Position numbers and translations under genes: made by a program | DNA from: Microcyclospora pomicola | Taxonomy: Eukaryota; Ascomycota; Dothideomycetes; Capnodiales | Assembly: GCA_002786065.1 (NCBI GenBank) | Contig: NHNY01000008.1 | Coordinates: 186,001-250,000, forward strand | Reading direction: 5' to 3' | Length of the DNA stretch: 64,000 bases | Shown: one piece after another, positions 34,244 through 45,409 of the stretch | Position numbering within the stretch: the first letter of the stretch is position 1 | Layout of the letters: each line of letters begins with the position of its first letter | Notes under the pieces: generated by a model | The model's database searches: none | What the model saw: the letters and a program-made list of their open reading frames with translations, nothing else | Told to the model about the DNA's origin: nothing

Positions 34244-37200
34244 TCATGTTGGTGATGTGGGGCGGCTAGGCATAGGGTACCGCAGCATGAGTTCATCGAT
34301 CTTCGGCACAAGCTCCGGAATGCGAAAGGGCTTGGAAACGACGTCGTCCTGAGAAATTAGCAAAGAGTGGTCAGCAAAGACTTTGAGGAGTAGGGTGACT
34401 CAGCGGATGGAGAGTGAATGCGAAAGTAGGATAAAGTCCATGTGAGACATGATGAGAGATGAAGAAAAAGGGAAGAGTCCAAACTCACCATTCCAGCACT
34501 CAGAGCCGTCTGGATCTGCTCGGCTCGCGCATTGGCCGTGACGGCGATGATGGGGATGCGGCAACGAATCTTGCCCTCACGTTCAAGCTCGCGGATTTTA
34601 CGTGTACACGTCAGTCCGTCCATGACCGGCATCTCCTGGTCCATCAGCACGACGCCCAGCTCAACGACCTTACTTGATGCGAGATCTGTGTCGTGCCAAT
34701 AGGTGCTCTGCTTCAATTTCTCCAGTGCCTCACCGCCATGATTGGCTAGGTGGACTTCGACACCGAGATTCTTCAACTGCTTCTGCAGCACACGTTGGTT
34801 GACGAGATTGTCTTCCACGATCAGCACCCGTTGCTTCCTTGGCTTGCTGACGACCTGAGGGGAGTCAGAGCCTCTTGCTGCAGACTCCGCAACATCATTG
34901 AGCTTTTGAGAGCTTACGGCCGAGCCTGGTAGACTCCTCGTCCGCGACCCCATCGCGGCGGGGTTGGCTCCACGTTTGGCACCTGAGATCTCATCAACGT
35001 CGTCTGGTTTGTTGCTCCGTCTAGCGGCGACGTAGAACGCGAACGTGCTACCCTGGCCAGCTTCGCTTTCTACGCCAATTTCTCCACCTTGCAGCTCGGT
35101 GAGTTCTCGTGAGATGAAAAGACCCAATCCGGATCCGCCGTACTAAACCATCAGTGTTAGCTAAACGAGCGTTGCGATGCAAAACCCAATACAGCTCCAA
35201 ATGGTACTCACCTGGACATGCGTTCTCGGTGATGCTTGCGAGAAACGTATGAACAGCATCTTTTTCTCCTCGACATTGAGTCCACGGCCCGTGTCTTTAA
35301 CAGCGAAGTGGACGTACACTTTTTCGCCGCTACCCCAGTCCTCGGTCTTGTCCATCCACGACTTGATCTTGCTACGAGTCGGGAAATACTTGACGGGCGC
35401 ATTCGGAGTCGCACTTGGCTTTTCCGTGGATGCAGCAATCGTGACGGTGATCGTGCGTTTCTTCTCAGATCCTGTATCCTTGTCAGCGTTGTGTTCCTCC
35501 TCGACAGCAGCCACAAGACCAGATGTGCTGGAGTCCCCTACCTGTGAACTTGATCGCGTTCGTGGTGAGATTGATCAGTACTTGCATAACTCGCGAGGGG
35601 TCGAAGCGGACCCAGTCAAGCTTCATATCTCGGAACGTCTGGTCGACGATGAATTTCATCTGAATATCTGCAGCCTGAAGTTCGCCCTCATGCATCTTCA
35701 ACGCGCGTTGGACCACAGTCAAAGGCTGCGCATCAACCGGCGTGACCAGCAGTAATTGACTGTCCAGCTTCGAGAGGGTGAGAATGTCATCCACAATTCT
35801 CTTCTGATGCTGCGAGCATAAGTTGATGGTCTGCGCAGCATCCAACACACCCGCCACAGTCTCGGCCGGAATGATGTCGTCGTTAGAGTTGCGGAACTTT
35901 GTCATACTACTTGAAATTTCATCGGCGCATTGCAGAATCGCGGATAGAGGATTTCTCATCTCGTGACTGGTAATGTCGATGAAGTTCTCCTGTTGTCGTT
36001 TCAGCTCGAAAGCTTCCTCCATCTTCCGTGTCTGGATCCCCTCAGCCCACTTCTGCTGGCTGATGTTGGTCAAGGAGCCAAACACACTCTTGAGTCTGCC
36101 ATCATCGTATCGTTCTGGGTATGCGGAAAATAGGACCCAGGTGTCGTTGCGCATGCCGTTCTTATCCTCCCATTGTGCCTTGAACCGGAACTCACTAGAA
36201 ACGGGTTTGGTATGCTGGACCAGATCCTGCCACAGGTTTTGCACAAGCGGAAGATCATCGACTTTCACAGACTCCATCCAGGTATCGGCCATGACTCTAT
36301 TCTTGGGCACTCGAGAAATGTCGTACCAGGTGTCGTTGGCGAATGTGATACGCCCGTCCGAGCCGGCGATGAACATGCCCACTGGTGCAAATTCTGCCAT
36401 GCGTGTGAATTTCGTCTCAGACTCGATAGCTTCTTGTGTCCGAGCGGCAAGTTGTTCAGACAACTCAATACGATCCAGTGCAGCTAGCTTGGCAGCACGC
36501 TGTCCACGACGGATCTCCTCCTCGAAGAGCACTACAGAAGCCAAAGACGTTCCAAGTTGTCGACTGAGCAGCTGGATGAACAAGCTATAGTCATCATCGT
36601 ACGGTCGTCGAGGGTTCACGCCGACAACCAGGAAGCCGAGGATGTTCTCGCCAGTCGTGGGATGAATTGGGCAGATGACAACCGCGCGGACGGGATCCCC
36701 GAAGCCTCTCCATTCCAGGCCCTCGACAAGGCTCTCCGGCAGATCTCGACTGCCGACATCGAGCAGAACTGGTCGATCTGTCTTCATGACCTCTCTGAAC
36801 ACTGGCCCAAAACCTTCCATGCCAGCGTTGAGATCAATATGCTCAGGCGCCGCGCAGTGATCGGAGGGAACGCCAAGAGCGCCTTCCAGCGTACATTGGC
36901 GGGAGGTGAGCACAGAACTTGAGTGGATTGAGCTGGCGTCGCTGTCTTGTTCGTCTGCCACGCTATACAGCATCAGGAACGGAGAGTCGTACTCGTTAAA
37001 CTCGAACGAGCTCAGGACCTGCGCCCAGAATGCTTTGACGTCTCTCGCGGACGCGGTGCGTTCGCCGACTTCGCGGAGTGTGAGCATGCGCCGTTCTGCG
37101 ATCTTCCTTCGAGTCTTCTCAAATGCTGGGTTGTAAAGACCCATCACAGATCCCTCTTGGCCGACCATTGGAATGATGGACCAGCTGAAGTACGTCTCCT

Positions 37201-39109
37201 CGAGATAGTCGCTCCTTCGGATGAAAAGACAATCATCATCTTTCATTGTTGCCTCACCGGTGCTCGCGGCGGACGCAAAGACATCTTTCACATCATCCCA
37301 GATCTCTGCCCATGCCTCATGGTACGGTTGACCCATCAGCGCAGGATGTTTCTGGCCCGCGAGTGATATGTATGCTTCGTTGTAAATAGCGACTAAATCC
37401 TTGCCCCAGTACATGGCTGCCGGGTGTGGCGAAGCCATAATCAAATTACACATCTGTCTCAGATCGGCCTGCCAGCTTTCGATCGGCCCCAAGCTCGTCG
37501 AGCCCCAATCGATCTGTCGGGCAAATTGTATGTGGTGGGGCATCGTGTCGGTGACTGGAAGACGAGTCCAGTCGAAGGATGGTGCTTCCGGCGAGACCGT
37601 GGGTATTTGGCTTCTGATACTGTCAATGCTTGGAACATCGCTAGGGTTCTCCTGTACATACTTAGGCCCTTGCGGCAGTAGTGACGTAGCACCAGATAGA
37701 TCTCGTAAGTTCGGCACAAGATTGTCGCTTTGCCCAGCGGACCGATCTGGGTCGGCCTCAGTACTTTGTACGAGCTCGGTCCGAGTGCTACTGACTGAGC
37801 TATCAGTCGCACCGGAGGTGTATGTAGATGCCAAGGCTTTGCCAAAATAGTCAACTGGCTCTGATGGTGAAGCATCGTCATGGACGGCACCACCACTATC
37901 TGCGATCGTAGCAGGAGATTTGCTTCCATGCAAATAGAGGGTCGATGTAGGAGGAGTCACCGTGAAGACTCCAGCTATGACGCGTAATCTCTTTCGGATG
38001 GTGGTGCAGCTCCAAGTCACATCGGCATATACAAACGAGGGCAAGCATACGTTCAAACTCTCGCCATTGATCACAGCACTCAGCAACCAAGACTTGAACT
38101 GGAGATGGCTGTGGCTGATCGACGGAATTTCATCGTGATACATTCCACACACGAGCTCATGCAAACCCGCGAAAGAACGCAAGGACTGGTTCTCGAAGGC
38201 TGGGTGTAGTGGGCCTTCCCCGTAGTTTGAAGTATCCGCCAGGTCCACAATGAAAGTTGGCCGCTCATCCTGCTCCAAGAGCTCTGCAACGCCAATGGAG
38301 CTCAGAAGGCCTCGTGCATCTTGTGTTCGGCTGCTATTGCCAATACCTGCTTCCGGGCTGCTGCTCCCTCCGTACATGTGCCGATCCTGACTCAGCCTAT
38401 TGACGTGATCAGGCCGAGGGGCACTTGTTGGTGTGATGGTCCCTCGCGCCAGGCTGACCGTCTTGACGTGGACTTCTTCTGCACCCGCCTTGCTGAGCAT
38501 TGTGGCCGCAGCCTCGCTACTAGAGAAACGAGGCGGCAGCCTGGGGCGGGGCCGTGGGCTGTTGCTGAAGAACAGCGGGCTCGGTGGGTGTAGATTTTGC
38601 GGCGGAATGTCCGACACGCTGGGGAGAGAAAAGCTGAGCGCGTCAAGCGTGTGTCGAGATCGCGGTATCCTGAATCGTGGCTTCTTTGCTGCGGGCTCGT
38701 CAAACAAGTGACGGCTCAACGATAGATCCGCGCCACGCTTCTTGTGTGAAGTGCTCGCCGTCTTGGACGCAGAAGCAGGTGCAGCAAGCAATCTTTCTTG
38801 CGTCTGCACCTGGCCTGGAGCTGCGGACCTCTTCCACAATAATGATGGTACGGCTTGTTCAGGTGTACCAAAGGACGCCCATATCGTTGCACCAGGAGTC
38901 GTCGAGGGTGAAGTACGTGGTGGGGATGGGTCGACACCACCAAGACCATCAGGACCACCAGGAAGAACAGACGACGAGCTTGTAAGTGACGGCGGTACGG
39001 AGGTGGAAGGCGTGCGAGGCGCAGCCTGTGTGCTGGGTCGAGGTTTCCCGTGAAGAAGCTCGGGGGAGGTAAAGATAGAGGGCTGCTTCTGGTTATTCAT
39101 GGAGCCCAT
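34244..39109 (-). CDS. hybrid sensor histidine kinase (4 exons)
   Basis: Four exons read 39109-35542, 35471-35212, 35142-34489 and 34348-34244, with introns of 70, 69 and 140 bp and all phases matching, giving 1,528 residues. It is a two-component phosphorelay sensor that would autophosphorylate and pass phosphate to an HPt protein and the stress MAPK or Skn7 branch. A long Pro/Ser/Thr-rich N-terminus (about 1-260) comes first. Two poorly conserved sensory blocks follow, including a PAS-like region around WQADLRQMCNLIMASPHP and GAF-like sequence around PFLMLYSVADE. A clear PAS domain (AEFAPVGMFIAGSDGRITFA) precedes the HisKA box with phospho-accepting His1049 in SHEMRNPL. The ATPase has N-box NLTTNAIKFT, G1 VKDTGRGL and G2 GGSGLGLFISREL. 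The receiver has VLIVEDNLVNQ, phospho-accepting Asp1444 in LMDQEMPVMDG, and Lys in VSKPFR on the last exon. No membrane segment is seen, so the sensor is cytosolic. I cannot assign its hybrid-kinase group by eye. Confidence 0.93.
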
Positions 39110-40160
39110 GCACTGCCATTGTCATGCATCGCCATGTGTCTGAGCTACGGAATGGCCAGTAGGCAGAGGTACATCAGGCGCGGTGTCAAGGGTGGATCGC
39201 GTGGGTTGCGTATGATGGTCGCGGTCGTGGAAAAGAGTGTATTGAACTTACGTGCTGCATTGCGGAGGAGACCTGAGGCTCTTATTAGTCAGGCGTCTTT
39301 CAACGTCAGAGGGCGGAATTTTATCGGCGATGTTCGGTACATGGGTACATTGGCGTGCAAGGCCCTTGAGTCGATCTTGCACGGATGGATTGGACCATCT
39401 TGTGCGAGACACTGAGCTTGTCAAGTTGGCAACAACGGGAATGTGCTATCAGACGAGAATAGTGGTCCAGAAGACAGTAGTGTTCATTATGATCTCGAAA
39501 CTATACATGCAGGTAGTCGTGCTTCCTTGCAATCGTTCTTCCTAGGCACGATTTCCAGGAGAATCGGACGCCATAGGCTGTCCTAATGGAAGGCTTTTGA
39601 TCTGCTAAGCGAATGTCACGACCATGATGTATCTTGTAGCCATCTCATGAATATGTCCCTTACTCAGAGACCGGCTTGTGGTATCCTCAAAGCCAATGCC
39701 TTCAGAGTAGAACGGTGTCCTTTCACAGAACTCCCTAGCTAGGCGATGTTGAGAAATGCCATCGCACCATCAAAAAGCTACCGTTGCGCTTGCTCCTTCA
39801 TCCTCACTTACGGAATGAGTCGATAGACGTACCTGATGAGCAGACTTGATAACATGTTCGACAATAATAGTAGATGTACTGATCTTTAGATAGAATATGG
39901 TCAGCCATCCTCCCGCGCCCGCCTTTAGTGTCCGAGATTCAAGATCATGCAAGCACTGATCAAGGACATGTAGCCGACAACACCTCCCACTTCGCATCCA
40001 GCCTTGTTTTTTTTCATCCAATGCACGGAGAACACCCGCAGGACTACGAACCTCATCCAGGACTGCCGGACTGAGAGTGCCAGCGTGTAGGCTGCTCGGC
40101 TATCCGCCAAGGGTCGATGAAGCAGTGCAGGTGCACGACTGTCAACCACACTCCTCCACG
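39110..40160. other. divergent intergenic region, kinase and F-box-like genes
   Basis: Holds the promoters of the minus-strand histidine kinase and the plus-strand F-box-like gene. Only short, motif-free frames are present, and no repeats. Confidence 0.5.
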
Positions 40161-41036
40161 ATGGCTACATCTTCAGATGTGAATTCGCGTGCAAAAGCCC
40201 CAGACACTGAATGTACCCAACCAGAGGATGGCAGTACCCTCGACTATATTAGTCCACCTGTTTCCGGACTGCCCAGGTTATCCTCCGTGATGGGATTCCA
40301 AGCAGTCAATTCTCCGGCCGTGATGGCGAGCTCAAGTACTCAAGCGACCCAGGAACCCACAGACAGTCCAGCGCCTCCTTCTCCTACGCCTCCCACGTCT
40401 AGCCAGAAAGTTCGCAAGCCCAAACCTACCACGGAATCTATGCGCACTCGAATTCGCGAACTTAGGCCAGCGCCACCACGAAAACCACCACAATTCTTGT
40501 CATCTGGCCAATCTCCTAGCACCTGTTTCTATGACCTTCCCGCGGAACTTCGCATTGAGGTCTACCGTCTTGCGCTCGAAAATGTGTACATCCACATCCT
40601 ACCAGAAGCCTCTGCCACCCGCCCAAGTCCGCTCGCGCTCGTTCGGACCACCCACCAGGTTCGTTCGGAGGTCTTGCCGCTAATGCACAGCATGTGCGAG
40701 ATCCAGGTGACGGTCACGGACTTTAACTTCGAAGCCTTGCTCACCTGGCTCGCCCGGATTCCGCCTGACCAGGAGTCTATGCTGACCAAGAATCCCGGCC
40801 TGAAGATTCGACTCGTCACCAGCCCGAAGCTGGGCACATTGCGTGGTGAATCTCTGCGGAAGTGGTTGCATATCCGCGCAGACCCATACCGGCCCCAGGC
40901 GCAATGGAAGTACAGCGGACCGATGCCCAAATCAGGCACGGCGAACACGCTAAAGCGCCGTATGAAGCGAATGACGGAGGTCGGGAAGAGACGCGAGTTC
41001 GAGGAGATGTTGAAAGCGATCGGTGTGCCACTTTGA
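40161..41036 (+). CDS. F-box/2EXR-like fungal protein
   Basis: Intronless gene of 291 residues. Residues about 1-125 are Ser/Thr/Pro-rich and basic. The core FYDLPAELRIEVYRLALENV is the short helix pair that opens many fungal F-box-like and 2EXR proteins, followed by the LALVRTTHQVRSEVLPLMHS helix and a WLARIPPDQ stretch. The C-terminus is basic (LKRRMKRMTEVGKRREFEEM). Proteins of this type may bind Skp1, but the family is large and mostly uncharacterised, so no target is proposed. The start is the ATG at 40161; the frame is open further upstream without another in-frame ATG. Its right neighbour, 1 kb away, is the NLR gene in the same orientation, but there is no sign of linked function. Confidence 0.7.
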   Translation: MATSSDVNSRAKAPDTECTQPEDGSTLDYISPPVSGLPRLSSVMGFQAVNSPAVMASSSTQATQEPTDSPAPPSPTPPTSSQKVRKPKPTTESMRTRIRELRPAPPRKPPQFLSSGQSPSTCFYDLPAELRIEVYRLALENVYIHILPEASATRPSPLALVRTTHQVRSEVLPLMHSMCEIQVTVTDFNFEALLTWLARIPPDQESMLTKNPGLKIRLVTSPKLGTLRGESLRKWLHIRADPYRPQAQWKYSGPMPKSGTANTLKRRMKRMTEVGKRREFEEMLKAIGVPL

Positions 41037-42103
41037 CGGGCCAAAAAATGATATGTTCTATGGCGGTACGCCGCCCACAAACTTACGACTGATGAATGTG
41101 GTGTTATTCTTACGGTCTCCCCCACCACGATGTAGAAGGTCTACTCAAAAAGGGTGAAAAACGATGTTAACGAAGCGAGGCGTTCTTAGGGATTTCATGT
41201 TACTAGCCACGGAGAATGGCAAAAGGACAGGATGGACTTCCATGCTTCGCGACTCTACATAAGCAGACGGATCTTGGCCTCCTCCAATCTGGAAGAGGCT
41301 TCCTCTCGCCTATACATAGATGATCACAATATTCTTGTTGTTCAATCGGCGCTCTCAGACTATGTGTTGAGTATTACACTGCCTTTTGAGAGATTTGTTT
41401 CGCTGGTCTAGTCCGAATACTGTATGATCGGTCAATATTCTTCCCAGAACCGCGTTATAAGACAATCTAGTATTGCTGTCCTCTGCAGTGAGTGCTTGCT
41501 ACTCCTAAGATAGACTTCACAGGATCGAGATATGCTCAAACACTCAACTTTGGACATTGTGCAGCCAAGTCATAATGGCTCATCAGCTGCTCTTCGGGCG
41601 ATATTCATGGGTACATCAATCACAACAATAACTTCATAGCTTTGCTCGATGTCTTGAACTGCTTATCTCGGCGTGCAAAGCTTTCCGAGAAACAATCTAC
41701 CTATGCTAAGAACCCGACATTGCAAAGCTAGTCAAGGAGAAACCCGCTCACGGCGAGCGGCACTGCTACTTCCATCAGATACATGACAAGGCTGTCCAGC
41801 GTCAGATACTAGACGTAGGAGGACAATATCGCTGTCTGCATTCTCCGTCAGCGAGCTGTTGTAGTTGAGCAGGTAGGCATAGGACGATCTGATCGATCCA
41901 CATATCGAGGTTGCAACGCACGTGCAGTGGCGGGGCTCAGCGACAACGACCTCTCACATGCAACCCCGAGCGCCCCATGCAGGCTCAACACTCAGTTTGA
42001 TCCATGTCAGTAGTGTCGGCTCAAGCTGACGATCCTGTCACGACGAACATGCATCGCAACATACGAAGCTCGTGTGCCTGCACCGGGTCATACAGCTCGT
42101 GCA
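41037..42103. other. intergenic 1.1 kb upstream of the NLR gene
   Basis: No gene or repeat recognised. The segment must contain the NLR promoter. It is somewhat richer in A/T than the flanking coding sequence, with no obvious mobile-element ends. Confidence 0.5.
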
Positions 42104-45100
42104 ATGCGTCTCCTCCAGCGCTTGCCCACTGGCGGCCTCTGCCTGACTTCGGTTGACAATGACAATCCTCCGCCCTATGCCATCCTTTCGCGCACATGGA
42201 CCAAAGGCCAGGAAGTCACGTACAAAGACCTCACTGGTGGTACTGGGAGAGAGAAGACGGGTCATCAAAAGTTGCACTTTTGTGTCGACCAAGCAGCCCG
42301 CGATGGCCTCCACCACTCCTGGGTGGATACGTGCTGTATCGACACATCGACGAATGAGGAGCTCAGCACAGCGATCAACTCGATGTTCCGCTGGTATCAA
42401 CGGGCAGCGAAATGCTACGTCTACTTGACAGATGTAGAGGTGCCCGACGCAGTCATTGATCCTCCAGCTTTCAAGATCACCTGGCATAATGCCTTTCAGC
42501 GGAGTCGTTGGTTTACGCGCGGCTGGACATTGCAGGAACTACTCGCACCAGCGTCTGTGGAGTTCTTCTCCAAAGAGAAGAAACGGCTTGGTAGCAAGAT
42601 CTCACTGGAGCAGGATGTCCACGAGATCACGAGGATCCCGGTCGAGGCACTAAGACAGCAGGACCTGTCGAGGTTCAGCGTGGAACAGCGAATGACCTGG
42701 ACAGTAGGACAGTCGACAAGCAAGAAAGAAGACAAGTCATACTGTCTGCTGGATCTCTTCAATATATTCATGCCGCTCATATATGGCGAAGGAGAAGAGA
42801 ATGCGATGCGACGTCTACAGGAGGAAGTAGCTCGGCGGCAGCAAGGGCGGGGGGTGGAAAGTGAACGAAAAATGACAGGTGGGCATCTCCAAGGAAGTAT
42901 CAACGCCTCCACGTCTTCGAGTAGTAGCTGGCATGGCGCAGTCCCTTCACTTTTGCCTTTTCCAAGGAACGAGCTCTTCATTGGCCGCGAAGATCAGCTT
43001 CGGACTCTCGAACAATCTTTACTTGCGTCCAATAGCCACCAGCGCATGAGTATCCATGGTTTAGGCGGTAGTGGCAAATCGGCACTCGTACTTGAACTCG
43101 CCTACCGTGCAATGGCTGTCGATGCTGGTCGCTCTGTCTTCTGGGTGCCTGCCATGAGTCGCCAGAGTTTCGAGCTTGCGTACCGCGAGATTGGAATACG
43201 TCTTCGTGTGCTAGGCGTCACTGATGAGAATGCCGATACCCTGAAACTCGTCAAGGATGCTCTGAGCTCGGACACTGGGCCGCCCTGGCTGTTGATCGTT
43301 GATAATGTCGATGACGTTGAAGTTCTCATGCAGGGACCGGCTCGACTTTATGACTACCTGCCCAATGACAGTAAAGGCAAAGTCGTCTTCACCACGCGTA
43401 GTAGGAATGCCGCCGAGAGTATGACTCCTAGCAACGTGATGGATTTACAGGAGATGGGCAGACTCGAGGCGATGCAACTACTAGAGCGGCGCATAACCCG
43501 AAAGATACTGCTTAGCGATGAGCAGACCGAACCTGAACTGGTCGACTTGCTCACGTTACTACCACTTGCTATTGTCCAAGCCGCTGCCTTTATGAACCAG
43601 AACGATGTGTCCATATCCGACTATATCTCGATGCTACGAGAGACAGGTACCAACGCAGAGCTGTTCAATGAACACTTCCAGGATCCTACGAGGTACCATG
43701 AGATGGAAAGCACTGTTGCAAAGACGTGGTACGTCTCCTTCGCTCAGATACGTCGACAAGATCCGCTTGCGGCAGAATATCTGTCATTCATGGCGTGTAT
43801 GATTCGCATCAACATTCCACAATCCATCCTGCCGGACACGGGTTCCCTCCTCCAGCAGGTGAAGGCGATAGGGACGCTGAAGGGTTACGCATTCGTCGCA
43901 GAGCGCCAGAAGACACTCCCGGACACGTCCGTAGAGAAGTTCTTCGACATGCACCGTCTTGTGCACATGGCTTCGTCATGGTGGTTAGACAGCCAAAACG
44001 ATCGTGGAGTATGGATGACTAGAGTTGTCTCGCGACTCGAGGCACTGATACCTTACGGGGATCATGAGACGAGGAACGCGTGGACGAAATACCTACCGCA
44101 CGCCATATATGTTGCAGAAGTGGGCGACACACTGGATCACTTAGTGAAGGCATCGCTATTTGAACGGGTACATGTGTGCCAAGAAGCTCTCGGACAACAC
44201 TCAGCCGCCGTCGCAACTCAGAGGCAGGTCGTGGAACTGATGGTGACTGTGCTGGGGCCGAAACATTCCGACACGTTGAGAAGCATGGCCAACTTAGCGC
44301 TGGCACTGTGCGACCAAGGCAAATATGACCGGAGCAACTATGGCCAAGGCGCATATGAGGAGGCAGAAACGATAAGCAGACTGGTTTTGACACAGATGAA
44401 GGCAGAGTTTGGTCTTACACATGTGGACACGCTGGCGAGTATGTCAATTCTCGCGCTGGTGTTGCATAGCCAAGGACATTTCACGGAAGCGGAACCACTA
44501 AGCAGGCAAGCGCTTGCGGGCATGGAGACTGAGCTTGGCCCTGAACACCCCAACACGTTGAAGGCCGCAAGCAACTTAGCGTTGGTGCTGGGGAGCCAAG
44601 GCAAACACCTCGAAGCTGAGGAAATAGGTAGGCGCACGCTGGCGCGGCAAAAGACTATGCTTGGGCTCGAGAGCTATGACACGCTGATAGGCATGGCCAA
44701 CTTGGCAAAAGTGCTAGGACACCAAGGCAAATACATCGAGGCGAAAGCAATGGGCAGGCAGGCGCTAGCACTCACAGAACAGGTTCTTGGCCTTGAGCAT
44801 CCTGACACGCTATTGATCCAGAGCAACCTGGCGGTTATACTCCAGGACCAGGGCAAATTGGAGGAAGCAGAAGCGACGCAAAGGCAAGTACTAGCACACA
44901 GGGAGACAGTGCTTGGACTGGAGCATCATCGCACCCTGTTGAGCAGGTGGTACCTTGCCAGTATCCTTGCCGAGATCCAGCGATTCGACGAGTCCGCCGC
45001 TCTGTACCGAAGAGCCCTCGCCGGACTGAACAAAGTGCTGGGGAAAGATCACTCAGATACGCGCAACTGCCTTGTCCAATTCTCCAAGCTCCCTGCTCCG

Positions 45101-45139
45101 TGGAACAAAGACGTACCGGGCTCAACGATACTGGACTGA
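42104..45139 (+). CDS. NLR protein: HET - NB-ARC - TPR
   Basis: Intronless gene of 1,011 residues with the classic fungal NLR layout. The N-terminal HET effector domain (about 1-250) opens MRLLQRLPTGG. It has the conserved PPPYAILSRTW, SWVDTCCIDTSTNEELSTAI and RSRWFTRGWTLQELLAP segments and ends around PLIYGEGEENAMRRLQEE. A linker follows, then NB-ARC with P-loop GLGGSGKSAL (about 319-328), kinase-2 WLLIVDNVDDVEVL, an RNBS-like KVVFTTRSRNAAE and the LLTLLPLAIVQAAAFM stretch. The C-terminus carries about six 42-residue TPRs of the kinesin-light-chain type (LGLEHPDTLLIQSNLAVILQ and kin). Such proteins control heterokaryon incompatibility and probably innate immunity; ligand sensing is by the repeats and the HET domain triggers cell death. 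The frame is intact. The upstream frame lacks an ATG, so 42104 was chosen. Confidence 0.95.
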   Translation: MRLLQRLPTGGLCLTSVDNDNPPPYAILSRTWTKGQEVTYKDLTGGTGREKTGHQKLHFCVDQAARDGLHHSWVDTCCIDTSTNEELSTAINSMFRWYQRAAKCYVYLTDVEVPDAVIDPPAFKITWHNAFQRSRWFTRGWTLQELLAPASVEFFSKEKKRLGSKISLEQDVHEITRIPVEALRQQDLSRFSVEQRMTWTVGQSTSKKEDKSYCLLDLFNIFMPLIYGEGEENAMRRLQEEVARRQQGRGVESERKMTGGHLQGSINASTSSSSSWHGAVPSLLPFPRNELFIGREDQLRTLEQSLLASNSHQRMSIHGLGGSGKSALVLELAYRAMAVDAGRSVFWVPAMSRQSFELAYREIGIRLRVLGVTDENADTLKLVKDALSSDTGPPWLLIVDNVDDVEVLMQGPARLYDYLPNDSKGKVVFTTRSRNAAESMTPSNVMDLQEMGRLEAMQLLERRITRKILLSDEQTEPELVDLLTLLPLAIVQAAAFMNQNDVSISDYISMLRETGTNAELFNEHFQDPTRYHEMESTVAKTWYVSFAQIRRQDPLAAEYLSFMACMIRINIPQSILPDTGSLLQQVKAIGTLKGYAFVAERQKTLPDTSVEKFFDMHRLVHMASSWWLDSQNDRGVWMTRVVSRLEALIPYGDHETRNAWTKYLPHAIYVAEVGDTLDHLVKASLFERVHVCQEALGQHSAAVATQRQVVELMVTVLGPKHSDTLRSMANLALALCDQGKYDRSNYGQGAYEEAETISRLVLTQMKAEFGLTHVDTLASMSILALVLHSQGHFTEAEPLSRQALAGMETELGPEHPNTLKAASNLALVLGSQGKHLEAEEIGRRTLARQKTMLGLESYDTLIGMANLAKVLGHQGKYIEAKAMGRQALALTEQVLGLEHPDTLLIQSNLAVILQDQGKLEEAEATQRQVLAHRETVLGLEHHRTLLSRWYLASILAEIQRFDESAALYRRALAGLNKVLGKDHSDTRNCLVQFSKLPAPWNKDVPGSTILD
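44240..45110 (+). repeat. tandem 42-residue TPR coding repeats in the NLR
   Basis: About six 126-bp units, each beginning LG-x-x-H-x-(D/N)TL and ending with R-(Q/R)-x-L. The units are clearly related but well diverged at DNA level, so this is not a recent expansion. The first unit carries an extra 10 or so residues where a TATGGCCAAGGCGCATATGA stretch repeats the GACCAAGGCAAATATGACC sequence just before it, indicating a small local duplication. Confidence 0.8.
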
Positions 45140-45409
45140 ATTCTGAATCGCTTTTGAGATCAAAGTTGTTACGGGGACGAGCTAGAACTAGCGTTTGACT
45201 CTTCGTATATGCTATGATATGAGCAGAGTCGACACGGATCGTCGCCGAGCCTTCGCGCTTTGCTGCCCAGTATGGAGACACGATACTAGCATAGACTGCT
45301 TCGTCTGCCAGGTCCTTGCCCCTTCCGCATGCACTTCTCAGTCATGTTGGGCGCATCAGCCATCGCGGCAACGCAACCTCAGGCGACATTCCCCTTCAGT
45401 CCACCGATT

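Noticed and set aside
35973-36590. 205-codon plus-strand frame within the histidine kinase gene
   Set aside because: Antisense shadow; the kinase coding frame on the minus strand carries the PAS and HisKA motifs.
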